Below are positions 1-9,041 of a stretch of DNA of 64,000 nucleotides, piece after piece. Both the position numbers and the translations under genes were made by a program. Each line of letters begins with the position of its first letter. Position 1 is the first letter of the stretch. Source of the stretch: JBOFMT01 sp051658525 (GTDB lineage: Bacteria > Bacillota_I > Bacilli_A > Erysipelotrichales > Erysipelotrichaceae); contig JBOFMT010000104.1 in NCBI GenBank assembly GCA_051658525.1, forward strand, positions 1 through 64,000, given 5' to 3'. Under the pieces are notes generated by a model, which was given only the letters and a program-made list of their open reading frames with translations, did no database searches and was not told where the DNA came from.

Positions 1-24
1 GGAATATGCTTGAAATGGCTTCAT
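1..24 (-). CDS. 5' end of an unidentified gene running off the window
   Basis: The minus strand carries an AAAGGAG ribosome site at 31-37, six bases before an ATG at position 24. The reading frame gives M-K-P-F-Q-A-Y-S and then leaves the window. Eight residues are too few to name a product. The well-spaced ribosome site is the only evidence for a gene start. Confidence 0.45.
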
Positions 25-200
25 CTTGATCTCCTTTATTATATTACCCTTATGTGTTTGGTACTAATAACTATTATTTTTCATACTTTGCTAGTACATT
101 TTATTTATTAAAAATTCTAGATTGCAACTCGAGAATCAACTGTATTTTTCAGAGCGATTTGATTAAATATATATAGAATTAACGCTATCGCCCATCACAC

Positions 201-785
201 CTACTTATGTTCTTGCCACTCACAGTCCAACAACTGTACTTCAGTAAAGGTAGCCTTAAAACTAGAGTTTTCTGGACTACAAGCATATAAGCCAATCTTA
301 ACTTCCTCGCAAGCTTCAAACAGATGAAAAATACGCATTTGTTTGTACTCGACACCATCGAGTGAAGATTCAATACAAAAATCACTTGCTCTTCTACTTA
401 ACCGATAATACATATATGTTTGTGTCACAGGAATATCGGTCGTAGCCCAATCTGAATATCCATGATTGGTTACGACACTACCAAGTCGTTGAAACTCTTC
501 ATTCTCATACTCTATTGATGCTTTAAACCAATTGTCTGCATTTTGATATAAGATCACACCACACTGATCAAAGCGTTGTTTACTGTCAAATTCTGTTTTC
601 ACAACAAAACTAAAGTACGATTCTTTAACTGGTATTAATAAAGCTGGTGCACTATCATTTTGAAAACCATAGTATGTTCTTTGCCAAAAATCTGTATATG
701 GTTGTGTAATAATTTCTATTTTTTCATTATTTAATATAAAATTTTTCGGTTGATATAACCACGTTGCTTGATTGAATAAGTGCAT
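201..785 (-). CDS. DUF1349 concanavalin-like domain protein
   Basis: A 194-residue protein without signal peptide or membrane segment. The whole length looks like the DUF1349 family, a concanavalin A-like beta-sandwich found in small cytoplasmic proteins. Family-type features seen are the N-terminal W-Q-R-T-Y-Y-G-F segment near residue 36, a central Q-C-G-V-I-L-Y-Q block and a W-F-K-A-S-I-E-Y strand, followed by V-V-T-N-H-G-Y-S-D-W-A-T. A GAGAGGGA ribosome site precedes the ATG. Known DUF1349 proteins have no agreed biochemical role; sugar binding is often supposed from the fold. It is transcribed alone, away from the lipoprotein genes. Confidence 0.8.
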   Translation of the reverse strand: MHLFNQATWLYQPKNFILNNEKIEIITQPYTDFWQRTYYGFQNDSAPALLIPVKESYFSFVVKTEFDSKQRFDQCGVILYQNADNWFKASIEYENEEFQRLGSVVTNHGYSDWATTDIPVTQTYMYYRLSRRASDFCIESSLDGVEYKQMRIFHLFEACEEVKIGLYACSPENSSFKATFTEVQLLDCEWQEHK

Positions 786-1032
786 AGTAATCCCTCTCTT
801 TTTATGATTAGCATAGCATACATTAACACATAGTTAGAAACAAATATTGTCTAGCGAGTCATCTTTATTCACTATACACAATGAACAAAATTAATTTCAA
901 GATTTGCTATTATGATGGGATATCGTGTGTTTGTGATACTTTTAGACAACCAGGTAACTGCTATTTTTTTTTTGTTATTGCAAAGGATTTTCTTCTTGTG
1001 TTATTGTCAAAACAAAGAGAAAGGGGAACGTT

Positions 1033-1461
1033 ATGAAACTAAAAGGGTTAGCAATATTAAGTCTATTTATGCTCTTATCTACATCAGGTTGTACCAAACT
1101 TACAGAAATAGATATGAGTACAGCAAAGTTTAACTTTGATGGGCCTAACGGTAACGGTTATGCGTATATTGACTGGAATTCAATGGAGGACTTTGGAATG
1201 ATTCAGCGTTATGAGTTTTTAATGGCAGAGATTCAGATCCAATTAGCAGATGGAAAAGATGTGAGTAAATTACAAGAGGAATATACGTTACTTCACAATA
1301 TGATCATGGATGTAACTTGTGAATGGAACAAAGAAAATGGCACATTCTCAAATGGGGATAAAGCTGTTAGTACCTGTACATTTAGTAAAGCAATCGCAAG
1401 AAAAGCTGGCTATACATTTAAGAACACAAAAATTCAACAAGTTGTAGAGGGGTTATACTAG
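1033..1461 (+). CDS. small lipoprotein, first of three paralogues
   Basis: A 142-residue predicted lipoprotein. Basic start M-K-L-K, a hydrophobic run and a lipobox ending S-T-S-G-C put the lipidated cysteine at residue 20. The mature part has two cysteines in the pattern C-x-W-x4-G-T-x-S-N-G-D-x-A-x3-C-x-F, followed by A-G-Y-T-F-x-N-T; the next two genes share this block. AAAGGGG lies before the ATG. The stop codon touches the next start, so the genes are co-transcribed. I do not recognise a named family. The spaced cysteines may form a disulfide outside the membrane. Function unknown; probably surface exposed. Confidence 0.75.
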   Translation: MKLKGLAILSLFMLLSTSGCTKLTEIDMSTAKFNFDGPNGNGYAYIDWNSMEDFGMIQRYEFLMAEIQIQLADGKDVSKLQEEYTLLHNMIMDVTCEWNKENGTFSNGDKAVSTCTFSKAIARKAGYTFKNTKIQQVVEGLY

Positions 1462-1893
1462 ATGAAAAAAATTCAAAAAGGTTTGCTATGCGCTTTATTA
1501 TTACTAGCAGTGAGTGGTTGTTCAAGTCAAAAGAAAATTAACCTGAATCAACTACAAATCACACCAGAAGGTAGCAATGGCTTTGGTTATCTTGCAGTAG
1601 ATTTTTCTACGGTTGATGATCATGGTCTTGCGAAAACTATTGTTGAATTGGGTGTGAAATCTTGGGGGTCTTTATTTAATCAAGAAGAATACGAAAAAAT
1701 CAAAAAAGAATTAGATGCACTCACAGCTTTTGAATCTAGTCTAGATTGTACATGGGATCGTCCCAACGGAACGTATTCTAACGGTGATAAAGCGGTATAT
1801 ACTTGTAACTTTGATAAAAAAGCAGCAAAAAAAGCTGGGTATACATTTACCAATACTAAAATTAAATTTAAAGTCAGTGGATTAGCAGAATAA
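1462..1893 (+). CDS. small lipoprotein, second paralogue
   Basis: A 143-residue predicted lipoprotein starting at the base after the previous stop. The lipobox A-V-S-G-C puts the lipid cysteine at residue 20, exactly as in both neighbours. Residues around 95-135 repeat the shared cysteine block (C-T-W-D-R-P-N-G-T-Y-S-N-G-D-K-A and A-G-Y-T-F-T-N-T-K-I). A 45-base stretch of this block is identical to the third gene, much more than the rest of the gene pair would predict. No clear ribosome site lies in the gap-free junction, so translational coupling is likely. Function unknown. Confidence 0.75.
   Translation: MKKIQKGLLCALLLLAVSGCSSQKKINLNQLQITPEGSNGFGYLAVDFSTVDDHGLAKTIVELGVKSWGSLFNQEEYEKIKKELDALTAFESSLDCTWDRPNGTYSNGDKAVYTCNFDKKAAKKAGYTFTNTKIKFKVSGLAE
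1744..1788 (+). repeat. 45-bp exact repeat, copy 1
   Basis: This block inside the second lipoprotein gene is identical to 2218-2262 in the third one. With one mismatch the match extends six bases further upstream. It encodes D-C-T-W-D-R-P-N-G-T-Y-S-N-G-D. The flanking sequence of the two genes is clearly diverged, so the identity is local. Confidence 0.9.
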
Positions 1894-1932
1894 GGATCGA
1901 AACAATTAAAACCACACTTTAGGAGGACAATA

Positions 1933-2988
1933 ATGAAAATCAAGCGATTGCTATGCTTATGTTTACTTGTACTAGGAGCACTATCTGGCTGTGCTAGCCA
2001 AAAGAAGATTGACTTAGATGCAGGTACAACACTCTTTTTTGAAGGCTTTAATGGAAAAGGGACTGGTATTGTTGATACGACGATGATGGATGACCTTGGA
2101 TTGGAAGCTAAGATGTTAGAGTTGAGCGAGAAGACACTAACGCTGATGTTTGAAGGAAAATCATATGAAAAGGTGGAACAGCAATATACGAAGTTATATG
2201 AGTTTGCTCGCAGTCTCGATTGTACATGGGATCGTCCCAACGGAACGTATTCTAACGGTGATGAAGCCATTTATTCGTGTAGCTTTGATGAGGAAGCAGC
2301 AAAAAAAGCTGGATATACGTATATCAATACCGAATCAAGATATGTCGTGGAAGGCTTAGAGGAAATCCAAGAAATTGATTTATTTGAAGGCATTGACTTT
2401 GAATGGAACTTTTATACTTCAAATAGTTCCAATATTGACTTGAATTTAATCAATAACAATCCTAATGCTTGGGTACAAAAATATGTAGACTATACCTACT
2501 CGATCAATCAATTAGATGATGAAGGAAATTTTAACGTATTACTAAATTACTCAACAAGTGACTTAGAACAAGCAGGATATTCTTATAGTGGGCCTACAAC
2601 CAAGTCATTCAACATTGGGGTAAAACCGATTTATCTAAAAGAAGTCGTAGAAGAGGACGAAAAAGCACAAGCACTAAAGAGTGGTACTGCGTTTCTAGAA
2701 AATTTATTAGATCATTGTGACAATACGTTCCTATATCGTAGTACGGAACCTGTAATAGTAAAAGGATATGAATTTGCATATTATCGAACTCCTGGTTTAC
2801 TCGCAAGTAACGTTGCTACTAATTTTTACTTGATTGGTGATAATAATTTACGCTATACCATTAGTATTAAACTTGATCTTTACCGTATGGCTGATGGCAG
2901 TTTCTATGATTTATCCAAATCAGAGTATTCCTGTGATTTATCATCCAAAGGGGAATCAACCTATAGCTTTACCCGTTATAATTATTAA
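1933..2988 (+). CDS. lipoprotein, third and longer paralogue
   Basis: A 351-residue predicted lipoprotein with lipobox A-L-S-G-C (Cys20) and an AGGAGG ribosome site. Residues 20 to about 145 match the two shorter neighbours over the full mature length, including the cysteine block. The rest is an added C-terminal region of about 200 residues with a weakly similar second block (L-N-Y-S-T-S-D-L-E-Q-A-G-Y-S-Y) and two further cysteines. It looks like the family module duplicated and then diverged within one chain. The gene closes the lipoprotein operon and is followed by a strong terminator. No named domain recognised. Confidence 0.75.
   Translation: MKIKRLLCLCLLVLGALSGCASQKKIDLDAGTTLFFEGFNGKGTGIVDTTMMDDLGLEAKMLELSEKTLTLMFEGKSYEKVEQQYTKLYEFARSLDCTWDRPNGTYSNGDEAIYSCSFDEEAAKKAGYTYINTESRYVVEGLEEIQEIDLFEGIDFEWNFYTSNSSNIDLNLINNNPNAWVQKYVDYTYSINQLDDEGNFNVLLNYSTSDLEQAGYSYSGPTTKSFNIGVKPIYLKEVVEEDEKAQALKSGTAFLENLLDHCDNTFLYRSTEPVIVKGYEFAYYRTPGLLASNVATNFYLIGDNNLRYTISIKLDLYRMADGSFYDLSKSEYSCDLSSKGESTYSFTRYNY
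2218..2262 (+). repeat. 45-bp exact repeat, copy 2
   Basis: Second copy of the block at 1744-1788, in the same codon frame and the same place in the lipoprotein fold. A short gene-conversion tract or recent recombination between the paralogues would explain it better than selection on the protein, because silent positions are also identical. Confidence 0.9.
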
Positions 2989-2989
2989 T

Positions 2990-3037
2990 AAAAAAAGTTG
3001 TCCAAGTGTATCAATGATACTGGACAACCTTTTTTTA
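2990..3037. terminator. bidirectional terminator, lipoproteins and chitinase
   Basis: The arms GTTGTCCA and TGGACAAC enclose an inner GTATC/GATAC stem. Runs of seven A before and seven T after serve convergent transcripts from both sides. Confidence 0.85.
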
Positions 3038-3048
3038 TGTGTTTTTAC

Positions 3049-6000
3049 TTATTTTAAACTCCAAGAATCATCGCTTCCAGGCGTTGATGTTGTCCACCAC
3101 TTGGCAACATATTGTTGTCCATTGTAACTAACTACATCCCCACCAACACAAACCATACCTTGGTACCAGTCCAAGCTTCCATCTGGATTTGGAACTACGA
3201 TTTTTTCCCAAGCATCACTTGTATCCGGCGTTCCCCCTTGAGTCCACCATTTTGCTTTGTATTCATTGCCTTGATAAATTACAATTTCTCCACCATAGTA
3301 AACCTTAGTTGGATCAAACGTATCTTCTGATTCCACAACTTCTTTTACTGTTACTTTGATTGTTTTTGTTGTTTCTAAACCTTGGCTATCTACTACAGAA
3401 TATGTAACTGGATAGACACCCACAACACTGCTATTTACACTTCCCGTTACTGTAATATTTTTAGTAAGATCTCCATCTTCTTTATCACTTGCACTAACCC
3501 CTAACATTGGATCAAATGCAGTTCCAACAATGATCGTTTGATCTTTTAAACCATGTAGTGTTGGAGCAGTATTTGGTTTTGGTTGTTCTTCTCCTCCACC
3601 ATTGTCTTCCCCAGTCATAAAGGTTTGCATAATCTTTGTATGTTCATAAGGAGCATAGATACCACTATTATCTTGTGCCATCGCATCACGGTTGATACTC
3701 CACATTGAAGTCATACCCAATCCTTTTTCAATCGCATGATCAACAACTAGTTTTGTCCATTCTTTAGTAAAAATTGGATGCGCTGAACCTTCAAACCCTA
3801 CACTTGGTGTAGTACCAATTTTCGCATAGGCTTGCGACTCAGTTAAGGTAATATTTGCATATGTTTTAAAGTAGTCTTGTACTTGTTTCATCGTTGATTC
3901 AACCGCTCTAAGACTTGCAGTACCATAGTTTTCATTTGGTAATAACGTAGCATTTCCATAACACATCGTCATAATGTTAACAAGTTTTACATCAACACCT
4001 GCTGCTAAGTAAACTTCAAGTACATCTAGTTGAACATTTGTTAAACCAGAAGGTAATACCGCTAGGGTTAAGACAATATCCACTCCAGTTGCATCTTGTA
4101 ATTTTTTAATTGCTTGGGCATTGATCTTATTGTGCTCTTTGTTGGTAGCAGCTCCTTCAATATCCAAATCCAAACGTGTTAAACCATATCCTTCCACAAT
4201 TTGTTTGTAGGTTTGATATAGTACTTCAACATCACTTGTAGCTTCCCATAACGCTAAGCCATTGAGTCCACCAAGTGAAATCGCTACATCGCCTCCAACT
4301 GCACGAATGTCTTTGATTGCTTGTTTGATTCCCTGGTATTGTAGGTTATCCGCGTTTTGTTCATTTAAAACGCTATATCCTCCCCAACCCCAGTTTAAGA
4401 TACCATCACTCGTTCCTCCAAGTGCTTGGATAAATCCTAAGTTAAAGAATTTTACTCCTGTATCTTCATAAACTTTCAATAAATTTAAAGCACCATTATT
4501 TGAGAATGCTCCTGAATTCCATGCACTCATATCCGCAAACGGTGCATTGACTTGCTCTGGCCAAACAATACCTTGTCCAACACCAAAGTCAGCTTCGCTA
4601 TCCTCTGTAGGTAATGCAGTTACAGTTACACGAATTGTTTTTGTAGTAGCTAAACCTTGGCTATCTTCTACACGATACGTTAGGCTATACAGACCAGCAA
4701 CACTTGTATCAACGCTTCCTTCAACACTAATCTTAGCTGTTAAATCACCATCTTCTTTATCATAAGCACTAACATTTGCTAGCGGATCAAAAACATCCCC
4801 TACTTGTAAACTTTGATTGTTTACACCAGATAAAACAGGTGCTTGATTTACTGTTTCCTGTTCTTTTTCTCCATACAATACTTGTTTGTTTAGTTCCACA
4901 CCGTCTTTATTCATACGTTGTGTTAGGGTAATCGACTCAATTGCCTTTGTTGTATCAGGCGCGCTTTGTGCACGTAGGGTAAACGTATACGTCGTACCTG
5001 GTACCAAGTTTTTCGCATCGTAGATATTACTCAAATCGACAATGGTAACACCTGGCTTGTTGGTTACCGTTCCCGCTTTATAATCTCCAGCAACCAAAGT
5101 TCCTGCATCATGATAAATATAAAACTTTGGTAATTTCACTGTTTCAGCCGTTTTTTCTACTGCTTGTAACACACTATTGCTCTCTGTTAAAGATTCTAAG
5201 TTTTTAAAGGTAAAGGTATACCCACCATTGCTACCCCATGATTCTTTATACGTAGCAACCTCGATACTTAAATCCAAATCCGCATAAATGATTTCGTGAG
5301 CTGTTAAATCTTCGCTACCAAATAGTGCTTCTTTCGTTGCCTTGGTTAACTCATCACGTTTTGTACTTGTTGTTGGTTTGTCATTACTTGCCATCCAAGC
5401 AATCATACCACCCAAGCCATGTTCTAGTACATAGTTGGCTTTTTCTTGAATGGATTGTACATTATCATACGTAAAGAAGGCACCGCTAGTAGCATCATAT
5501 AAGTATGGTGCTTTCGCAACATCGTCCCAATATTCTTTCAGTCCTGGATAAGCAGCTTTTAGTTTATCCAAATTACGATAACTCCAAATCCCACTCATGC
5601 GTCCACCATCACCATTTGTTAATGGCATCTCATTTTTTGCACCATAACTTAATGTTTGATCGGCATCTTTTGTAATTTGAGCAGCATCCCCAAACAATCC
5701 AGGATTGTTGGCATCTGTTCCAGATGTTACACTTTCCCAGCCACGTGTATAGTAAGCAGCACCAATAACGATTTTACTCGCCTCTGCACCTTGACTTAAT
5801 AGGTATTGAACACTTTCGTCAATACTAAGTCCTTTCCCAAGTAATGGATCGTTTGGATTTGAGTAAAGACCACTTTGGTGACCCGAAGTAGTATCCCAAG
5901 CCCCACGCATGTCATAACTCATAATATTAGCGAAATCTACGATATCAAACACACGGTCGATATCTACACCCATATCTAATTTTTCAATACTAGGGTGAAT

Positions 6001-6711
6001 CGCAATGGATAATTCATAGGTTTTCCCTAATTCTAGTCCTTGTTTATCAAGTGCTGTACGAATATCTTGTAACAAAGTTACAAATAAATCCGTATCCGCT
6101 TCACTTGCATATGGGTTACCTTCATCGTTTTTATTGTCAACCAAATCCGGTTGGCGTACATGTCCTGGAAATTCCCAGTCCAAATCGATGAAATCCATAT
6201 TTGTATATGTAATAAATTTTAATAATTGATCTACTAAATTTGCTCGTTTTACTGGGTCAGCTGCAACCACAGGAAAGTCAGCAGATTTGGACCAACCACC
6301 AACACTTACCCCAATTTTTAAGTTTGGGTTTTGTGCACGCAATTGTTGGAATGCAGGTAGAATACCAGCATTGATATCCCCCCATGTGACACCAGCTTGC
6401 CCTAGTGGTGCATCCACTGCCGCATCTTTATCGGTGAACACAAGGTTTCCATTGCTATCAAAATCTAAAAAGGCAAAATTCAAATGCGTTAATTGATCCG
6501 CTGGAATATCTTGAGGATAAAAATTACTCTGTCCTCCCCAAATTGACCAATCACCATAATACATGACATTTCTTAATGTCGTTGTTGCAGCAACCTCCGC
6601 TTTTAGAGGTTCTTGTGCATACAGGGGTGTTACGCTATTCGTAATTGCTAACATAGCAATACTACAAGCAAACAACTTCCGCAAACATGCTTTGAAGCTT
6701 TGTTTCTTCAT
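3049..6711 (-). CDS. secreted chitinase with two GH18 domains and two CBM5/12
   Basis: A 1220-residue secreted enzyme that should hydrolyse beta-1,4-GlcNAc chains. Order: signal peptide (1-32, ending L-Y-A), GH18 domain 1 (about 46-460) with D-F-I-D-L-D-W-E and catalytic Glu180, a beta-rich linker domain (470-620), a DUF5011-type Ig domain (625-700), a second GH18-like domain (708-1015) with L-D-L-D-I-E-G and Glu852, a second DUF5011 domain (1035-1115), and two CBM5/12 chitin-binding modules with paired A-K-W-W-T motifs at the C-terminus. No LPxTG anchor, so it is released or held by its modules. The start is placed at the ATG behind AAAGGAG with a 7-base spacer; an upstream in-frame ATG lacks a ribosome site. 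The two catalytic domains belong to different GH18 subtypes, so exo and endo action may be combined (inference). The divergent neighbour is a LytTR two-component system. Confidence 0.92.
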   Translation of the reverse strand: MKKQSFKACLRKLFACSIAMLAITNSVTPLYAQEPLKAEVAATTTLRNVMYYGDWSIWGGQSNFYPQDIPADQLTHLNFAFLDFDSNGNLVFTDKDAAVDAPLGQAGVTWGDINAGILPAFQQLRAQNPNLKIGVSVGGWSKSADFPVVAADPVKRANLVDQLLKFITYTNMDFIDLDWEFPGHVRQPDLVDNKNDEGNPYASEADTDLFVTLLQDIRTALDKQGLELGKTYELSIAIHPSIEKLDMGVDIDRVFDIVDFANIMSYDMRGAWDTTSGHQSGLYSNPNDPLLGKGLSIDESVQYLLSQGAEASKIVIGAAYYTRGWESVTSGTDANNPGLFGDAAQITKDADQTLSYGAKNEMPLTNGDGGRMSGIWSYRNLDKLKAAYPGLKEYWDDVAKAPYLYDATSGAFFTYDNVQSIQEKANYVLEHGLGGMIAWMASNDKPTTSTKRDELTKATKEALFGSEDLTAHEIIYADLDLSIEVATYKESWGSNGGYTFTFKNLESLTESNSVLQAVEKTAETVKLPKFYIYHDAGTLVAGDYKAGTVTNKPGVTIVDLSNIYDAKNLVPGTTYTFTLRAQSAPDTTKAIESITLTQRMNKDGVELNKQVLYGEKEQETVNQAPVLSGVNNQSLQVGDVFDPLANVSAYDKEDGDLTAKISVEGSVDTSVAGLYSLTYRVEDSQGLATTKTIRVTVTALPTEDSEADFGVGQGIVWPEQVNAPFADMSAWNSGAFSNNGALNLLKVYEDTGVKFFNLGFIQALGGTSDGILNWGWGGYSVLNEQNADNLQYQGIKQAIKDIRAVGGDVAISLGGLNGLALWEATSDVEVLYQTYKQIVEGYGLTRLDLDIEGAATNKEHNKINAQAIKKLQDATGVDIVLTLAVLPSGLTNVQLDVLEVYLAAGVDVKLVNIMTMCYGNATLLPNENYGTASLRAVESTMKQVQDYFKTYANITLTESQAYAKIGTTPSVGFEGSAHPIFTKEWTKLVVDHAIEKGLGMTSMWSINRDAMAQDNSGIYAPYEHTKIMQTFMTGEDNGGGEEQPKPNTAPTLHGLKDQTIIVGTAFDPMLGVSASDKEDGDLTKNITVTGSVNSSVVGVYPVTYSVVDSQGLETTKTIKVTVKEVVESEDTFDPTKVYYGGEIVIYQGNEYKAKWWTQGGTPDTSDAWEKIVVPNPDGSLDWYQGMVCVGGDVVSYNGQQYVAKWWTTSTPGSDDSWSLK

Positions 6712-6808
6712 CTCTATTCTCCTTTGTTGTTTTGCATCGCCGTTCACACAGTCACCACCATCGGTTTACCCCACCCGCTTGGTCGTGCACAATGACGCAT
6801 GCAATTTC

Positions 6809-6843
6809 AGTATACAAAGGAAGTGCTTGAAATGTTAGTGCTT
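6809..6843 (-). promoter_or_regulatory. chitinase promoter with tandem AGTGCTT repeat
   Basis: On the minus strand TATACT (6809-6814) is a good -10, but the -35 position reads TAACAT, a poor match. A direct repeat AGTGCTT (6822-6828 and 6837-6843, plus-strand sense) covers the -35 zone with a 15-base step. Weak -35 plus direct repeats suggests an activator site, and a LytTR regulator, whose family binds direct repeats, is encoded next door. Inference only. Confidence 0.4.
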
Positions 6844-6928
6844 TGTTAGTTTTACACCTCTTATTGTAAGTTTTGGAATTTCTATTTTTAGCCTGCTTTT
6901 TTTTCTTTGTCTTTCCTCTTAAAACAGG

Positions 6929-6957
6929 TTGTAGTTCTTCCCATAATTCGTTATAAT
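6929..6957 (+). promoter_or_regulatory. promoter of the LytTR two-component operon
   Basis: TTGTAG (6929-6934), a 17-base spacer and TATAAT (6952-6957). It lies 30 bases before the response regulator start. Confidence 0.65.
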
Positions 6958-6987
6958 TTGAAGATATGTACAGGGGGAATTACACGT

Positions 6988-7716
6988 ATGATCACTATTG
7001 GTTTATGTGAAGACCATCCGGTCTTCATCCAAGCATTTCTTGATGAAATGCAACTACTTGAACAAACCTATCAAATCGCAATCAAAACACAGGTGTTTGA
7101 AACAGCATCGAGTCTATTGACTCACTATCGCACCGATCCACACCTTTTGGATTTGTTATTTCTAGATATTATTATGGACGAACAAAATGGAATTGAAACT
7201 GCAAAACAAATCCGCAATTTAAATAGCCAACAACCACTTATCTTCTTAACAAGTAGTAAAGAATTTGCCTATGAGAGTTATGAAGTACAAGCACAAGGGT
7301 ATGTCTTAAAAAACCAAATGAAGAGTGGACTTGAGATTTATATCAAAGAGTTTATCGAAACCTCACATCAAAACAAACGCAATACGATGTTAGTAAAAAA
7401 CAACCACGATTTAATTCGTTTAGATTTGGATCAGGTTTTGTTTTTTGAATCCAATCTTAGAAAGATCACAGCCACACTTTCAAATGGCAAACAAGTAATC
7501 TTTTATAACAAACTATCACAGTTAGAATCAGAGTTACCGCAAACGCATTTTGTGCGTATCCATCGCAGTTTTGTCGTAAATCTATTCTATCTACAAAACA
7601 TTGTTGGTTTGGATGCCATCCTAAAAAATCAAACCACCTTACCCATTTCAAAGAAATATCTTGTTGCTTCGAAAGCGTCATTTCTAGACTTTATGCAACA
7701 TACACGGAACTCGTGA
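6988..7716 (+). CDS. LytTR-family response regulator
   Basis: A 242-residue cytoplasmic regulator. The receiver domain spans about 1-120 with the acidic pair E-D near residue 8 and the phospho-acceptor in F-L-D-I-I-M-D. The LytTR DNA-binding domain covers about 140-240, with the hallmark F-F-E-S-x3-K-I and F-V-R-I-H-R-S-F-V-V-N. This matches AgrA/VirR/ComE-type regulators, which bind tandem repeats at target promoters. The start at 6988 follows AGGGGG; an upstream in-frame ATG would add 27 residues before the receiver fold. The stop overlaps the kinase start by one base. Likely target: the divergent chitinase gene. Confidence 0.9.
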   Translation: MITIGLCEDHPVFIQAFLDEMQLLEQTYQIAIKTQVFETASSLLTHYRTDPHLLDLLFLDIIMDEQNGIETAKQIRNLNSQQPLIFLTSSKEFAYESYEVQAQGYVLKNQMKSGLEIYIKEFIETSHQNKRNTMLVKNNHDLIRLDLDQVLFFESNLRKITATLSNGKQVIFYNKLSQLESELPQTHFVRIHRSFVVNLFYLQNIVGLDAILKNQTTLPISKKYLVASKASFLDFMQHTRNS

Positions 7717-9014
7717 TGATTTTGCTCTTTCTCATTTTTTGCCTTAGTTTTGCTCTATTTTGGATGTGGTTTCAACACGCCTTCTTACTCAAACAAATGT
7801 TATACCCTTGGTCTTTAGCCATTGGTTTGTATTTGCTTGTTAGTGCTTGGATTGCACTCTTCTTACAAACCAATGCTTCCTTGCTTGTGTTTGCATTCGG
7901 TCTTATTGCGATTGTAAGTCTAGTATGGATAAGGTTAGCTAGCTATCAACACTATCTCATCCTTCAACAACTCATTCAATCCATTATCCTTCTACTCTCT
8001 ACAAGTATTGTGGTAACGATACTTGAACTTGTTTCTCAACAAAATAGTTATCAGTGGCTAGAACGCCCTAGCTATTTTTCAATCTTAGTTTTGTGTGTGG
8101 TAGTTATGTATGCTTTGTTGTACCATAGCTTTCATAAACATTGGAAAACAATTCCACAACGCTTTATCGACCAAAACACTCCCCTTTGGATGTTTGTAGG
8201 TTTCTTTCTGTTATGGGTAATCAAACTTGTCTGCTTTGTGTTAATCTTACTACACACAAACCATACGAGTTTGGTTAGTATGTTACTACTCTTATCCTCA
8301 CTCTTAGATCTTGGTTTTGGCTTTGTACTCTATCAAGCAATCAAACAAGGCTATGCAACAAGTCTCTATAAGCATAAGAGTGAAACACTAGAATTACAAA
8401 GTCGCTTTTATCAAGAATCATTGGCAGTGAGCAAATCCAAGGCGACAAAAATCAATCGGCTAACGCACGATGCACACCACCATAACCTGGTTTTACAACA
8501 CTATTTAGAATCAAATAATATCGCTGCTGCTCTTAGCTATTTACAAATACACACCCAAAAGTTAAAGAGCAAACAAACACTTTGTGATCATGAAATGATC
8601 AATGCACTCTTACAACACAACCAGCAGTTGTGTGAAAGCTTAGCTCTACCGTTTCAAGTAGATGTTCGATTGCCATATAGTCTATCCATTTGTGATTTTG
8701 ACTTGTGTGTCATTCTAGGTAATCTACTCGATAATGCTAGAGAAGCAGCGCATGCTTGTTTGGATGCTGAGGCGTTTATCCAATGTCGCAGTTTTATTCG
8801 ACACGATAGTTTTGTGTTGGAACTACAAAACTCCTTTGCTCATACGTTAAAACCGCATCACAATACGTTCTTGTCAACAAAAGCTGATAGCATTGCGCAT
8901 GGTTTTGGTTTAACCCATGTGCAAAGTATTGTAGATGCACATCGTGGCTCGTTATCACTACGTGCAAAAAACAATGAATTTCATGTCTTACTCATCTTAC
9001 CGTTAAACAACTAA
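7716..9014 (+). CDS. AgrC-like sensor histidine kinase
   Basis: About 432 residues. The first 215 are hydrophobic with some six to seven membrane segments. The cytoplasmic part has the phospho-acceptor His in R-L-T-H-D-A-H-H-H-N and a GHKL ATPase domain with N-box L-G-N-L-L-D-N-A-R-E-A-A and G-box H-G-F-G-L. This is the architecture of LytTR-partner (HPK10) kinases that sense peptides or cell-wall cues. The start is the ATG in the T-G-A-T-G overlap with the regulator stop; a GTG three bases earlier is the alternative. No peptide precursor gene was seen nearby, so the signal is unknown. Confidence 0.87.
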   Translation: MILLFLIFCLSFALFWMWFQHAFLLKQMLYPWSLAIGLYLLVSAWIALFLQTNASLLVFAFGLIAIVSLVWIRLASYQHYLILQQLIQSIILLLSTSIVVTILELVSQQNSYQWLERPSYFSILVLCVVVMYALLYHSFHKHWKTIPQRFIDQNTPLWMFVGFFLLWVIKLVCFVLILLHTNHTSLVSMLLLLSSLLDLGFGFVLYQAIKQGYATSLYKHKSETLELQSRFYQESLAVSKSKATKINRLTHDAHHHNLVLQHYLESNNIAAALSYLQIHTQKLKSKQTLCDHEMINALLQHNQQLCESLALPFQVDVRLPYSLSICDFDLCVILGNLLDNAREAAHACLDAEAFIQCRSFIRHDSFVLELQNSFAHTLKPHHNTFLSTKADSIAHGFGLTHVQSIVDAHRGSLSLRAKNNEFHVLLILPLNN

Positions 9015-9041
9015 GGTACCACGTTCGTGGTACCTCTTTTT
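9015..9041. terminator. bidirectional terminator
   Basis: Perfect arms GGTACCAC and GTGGTACC around loop GTTC, followed by a T run on the plus side. It ends the kinase transcript and also the convergent surface-protein gene. Confidence 0.85.

Noticed and set aside
912..1133. 73-codon ORF overlapping the first lipoprotein
   Set aside because: Out of frame with the lipoprotein, no ribosome site; the lipoprotein with lipobox and AAAGGGG is far better supported.
1680..2270. 196-codon minus-strand ORF across the lipoprotein genes
   Set aside because: It is antisense to the conserved cysteine blocks of two lipoproteins, has no ribosome site, and its repeated segments arise from the paralogues themselves.
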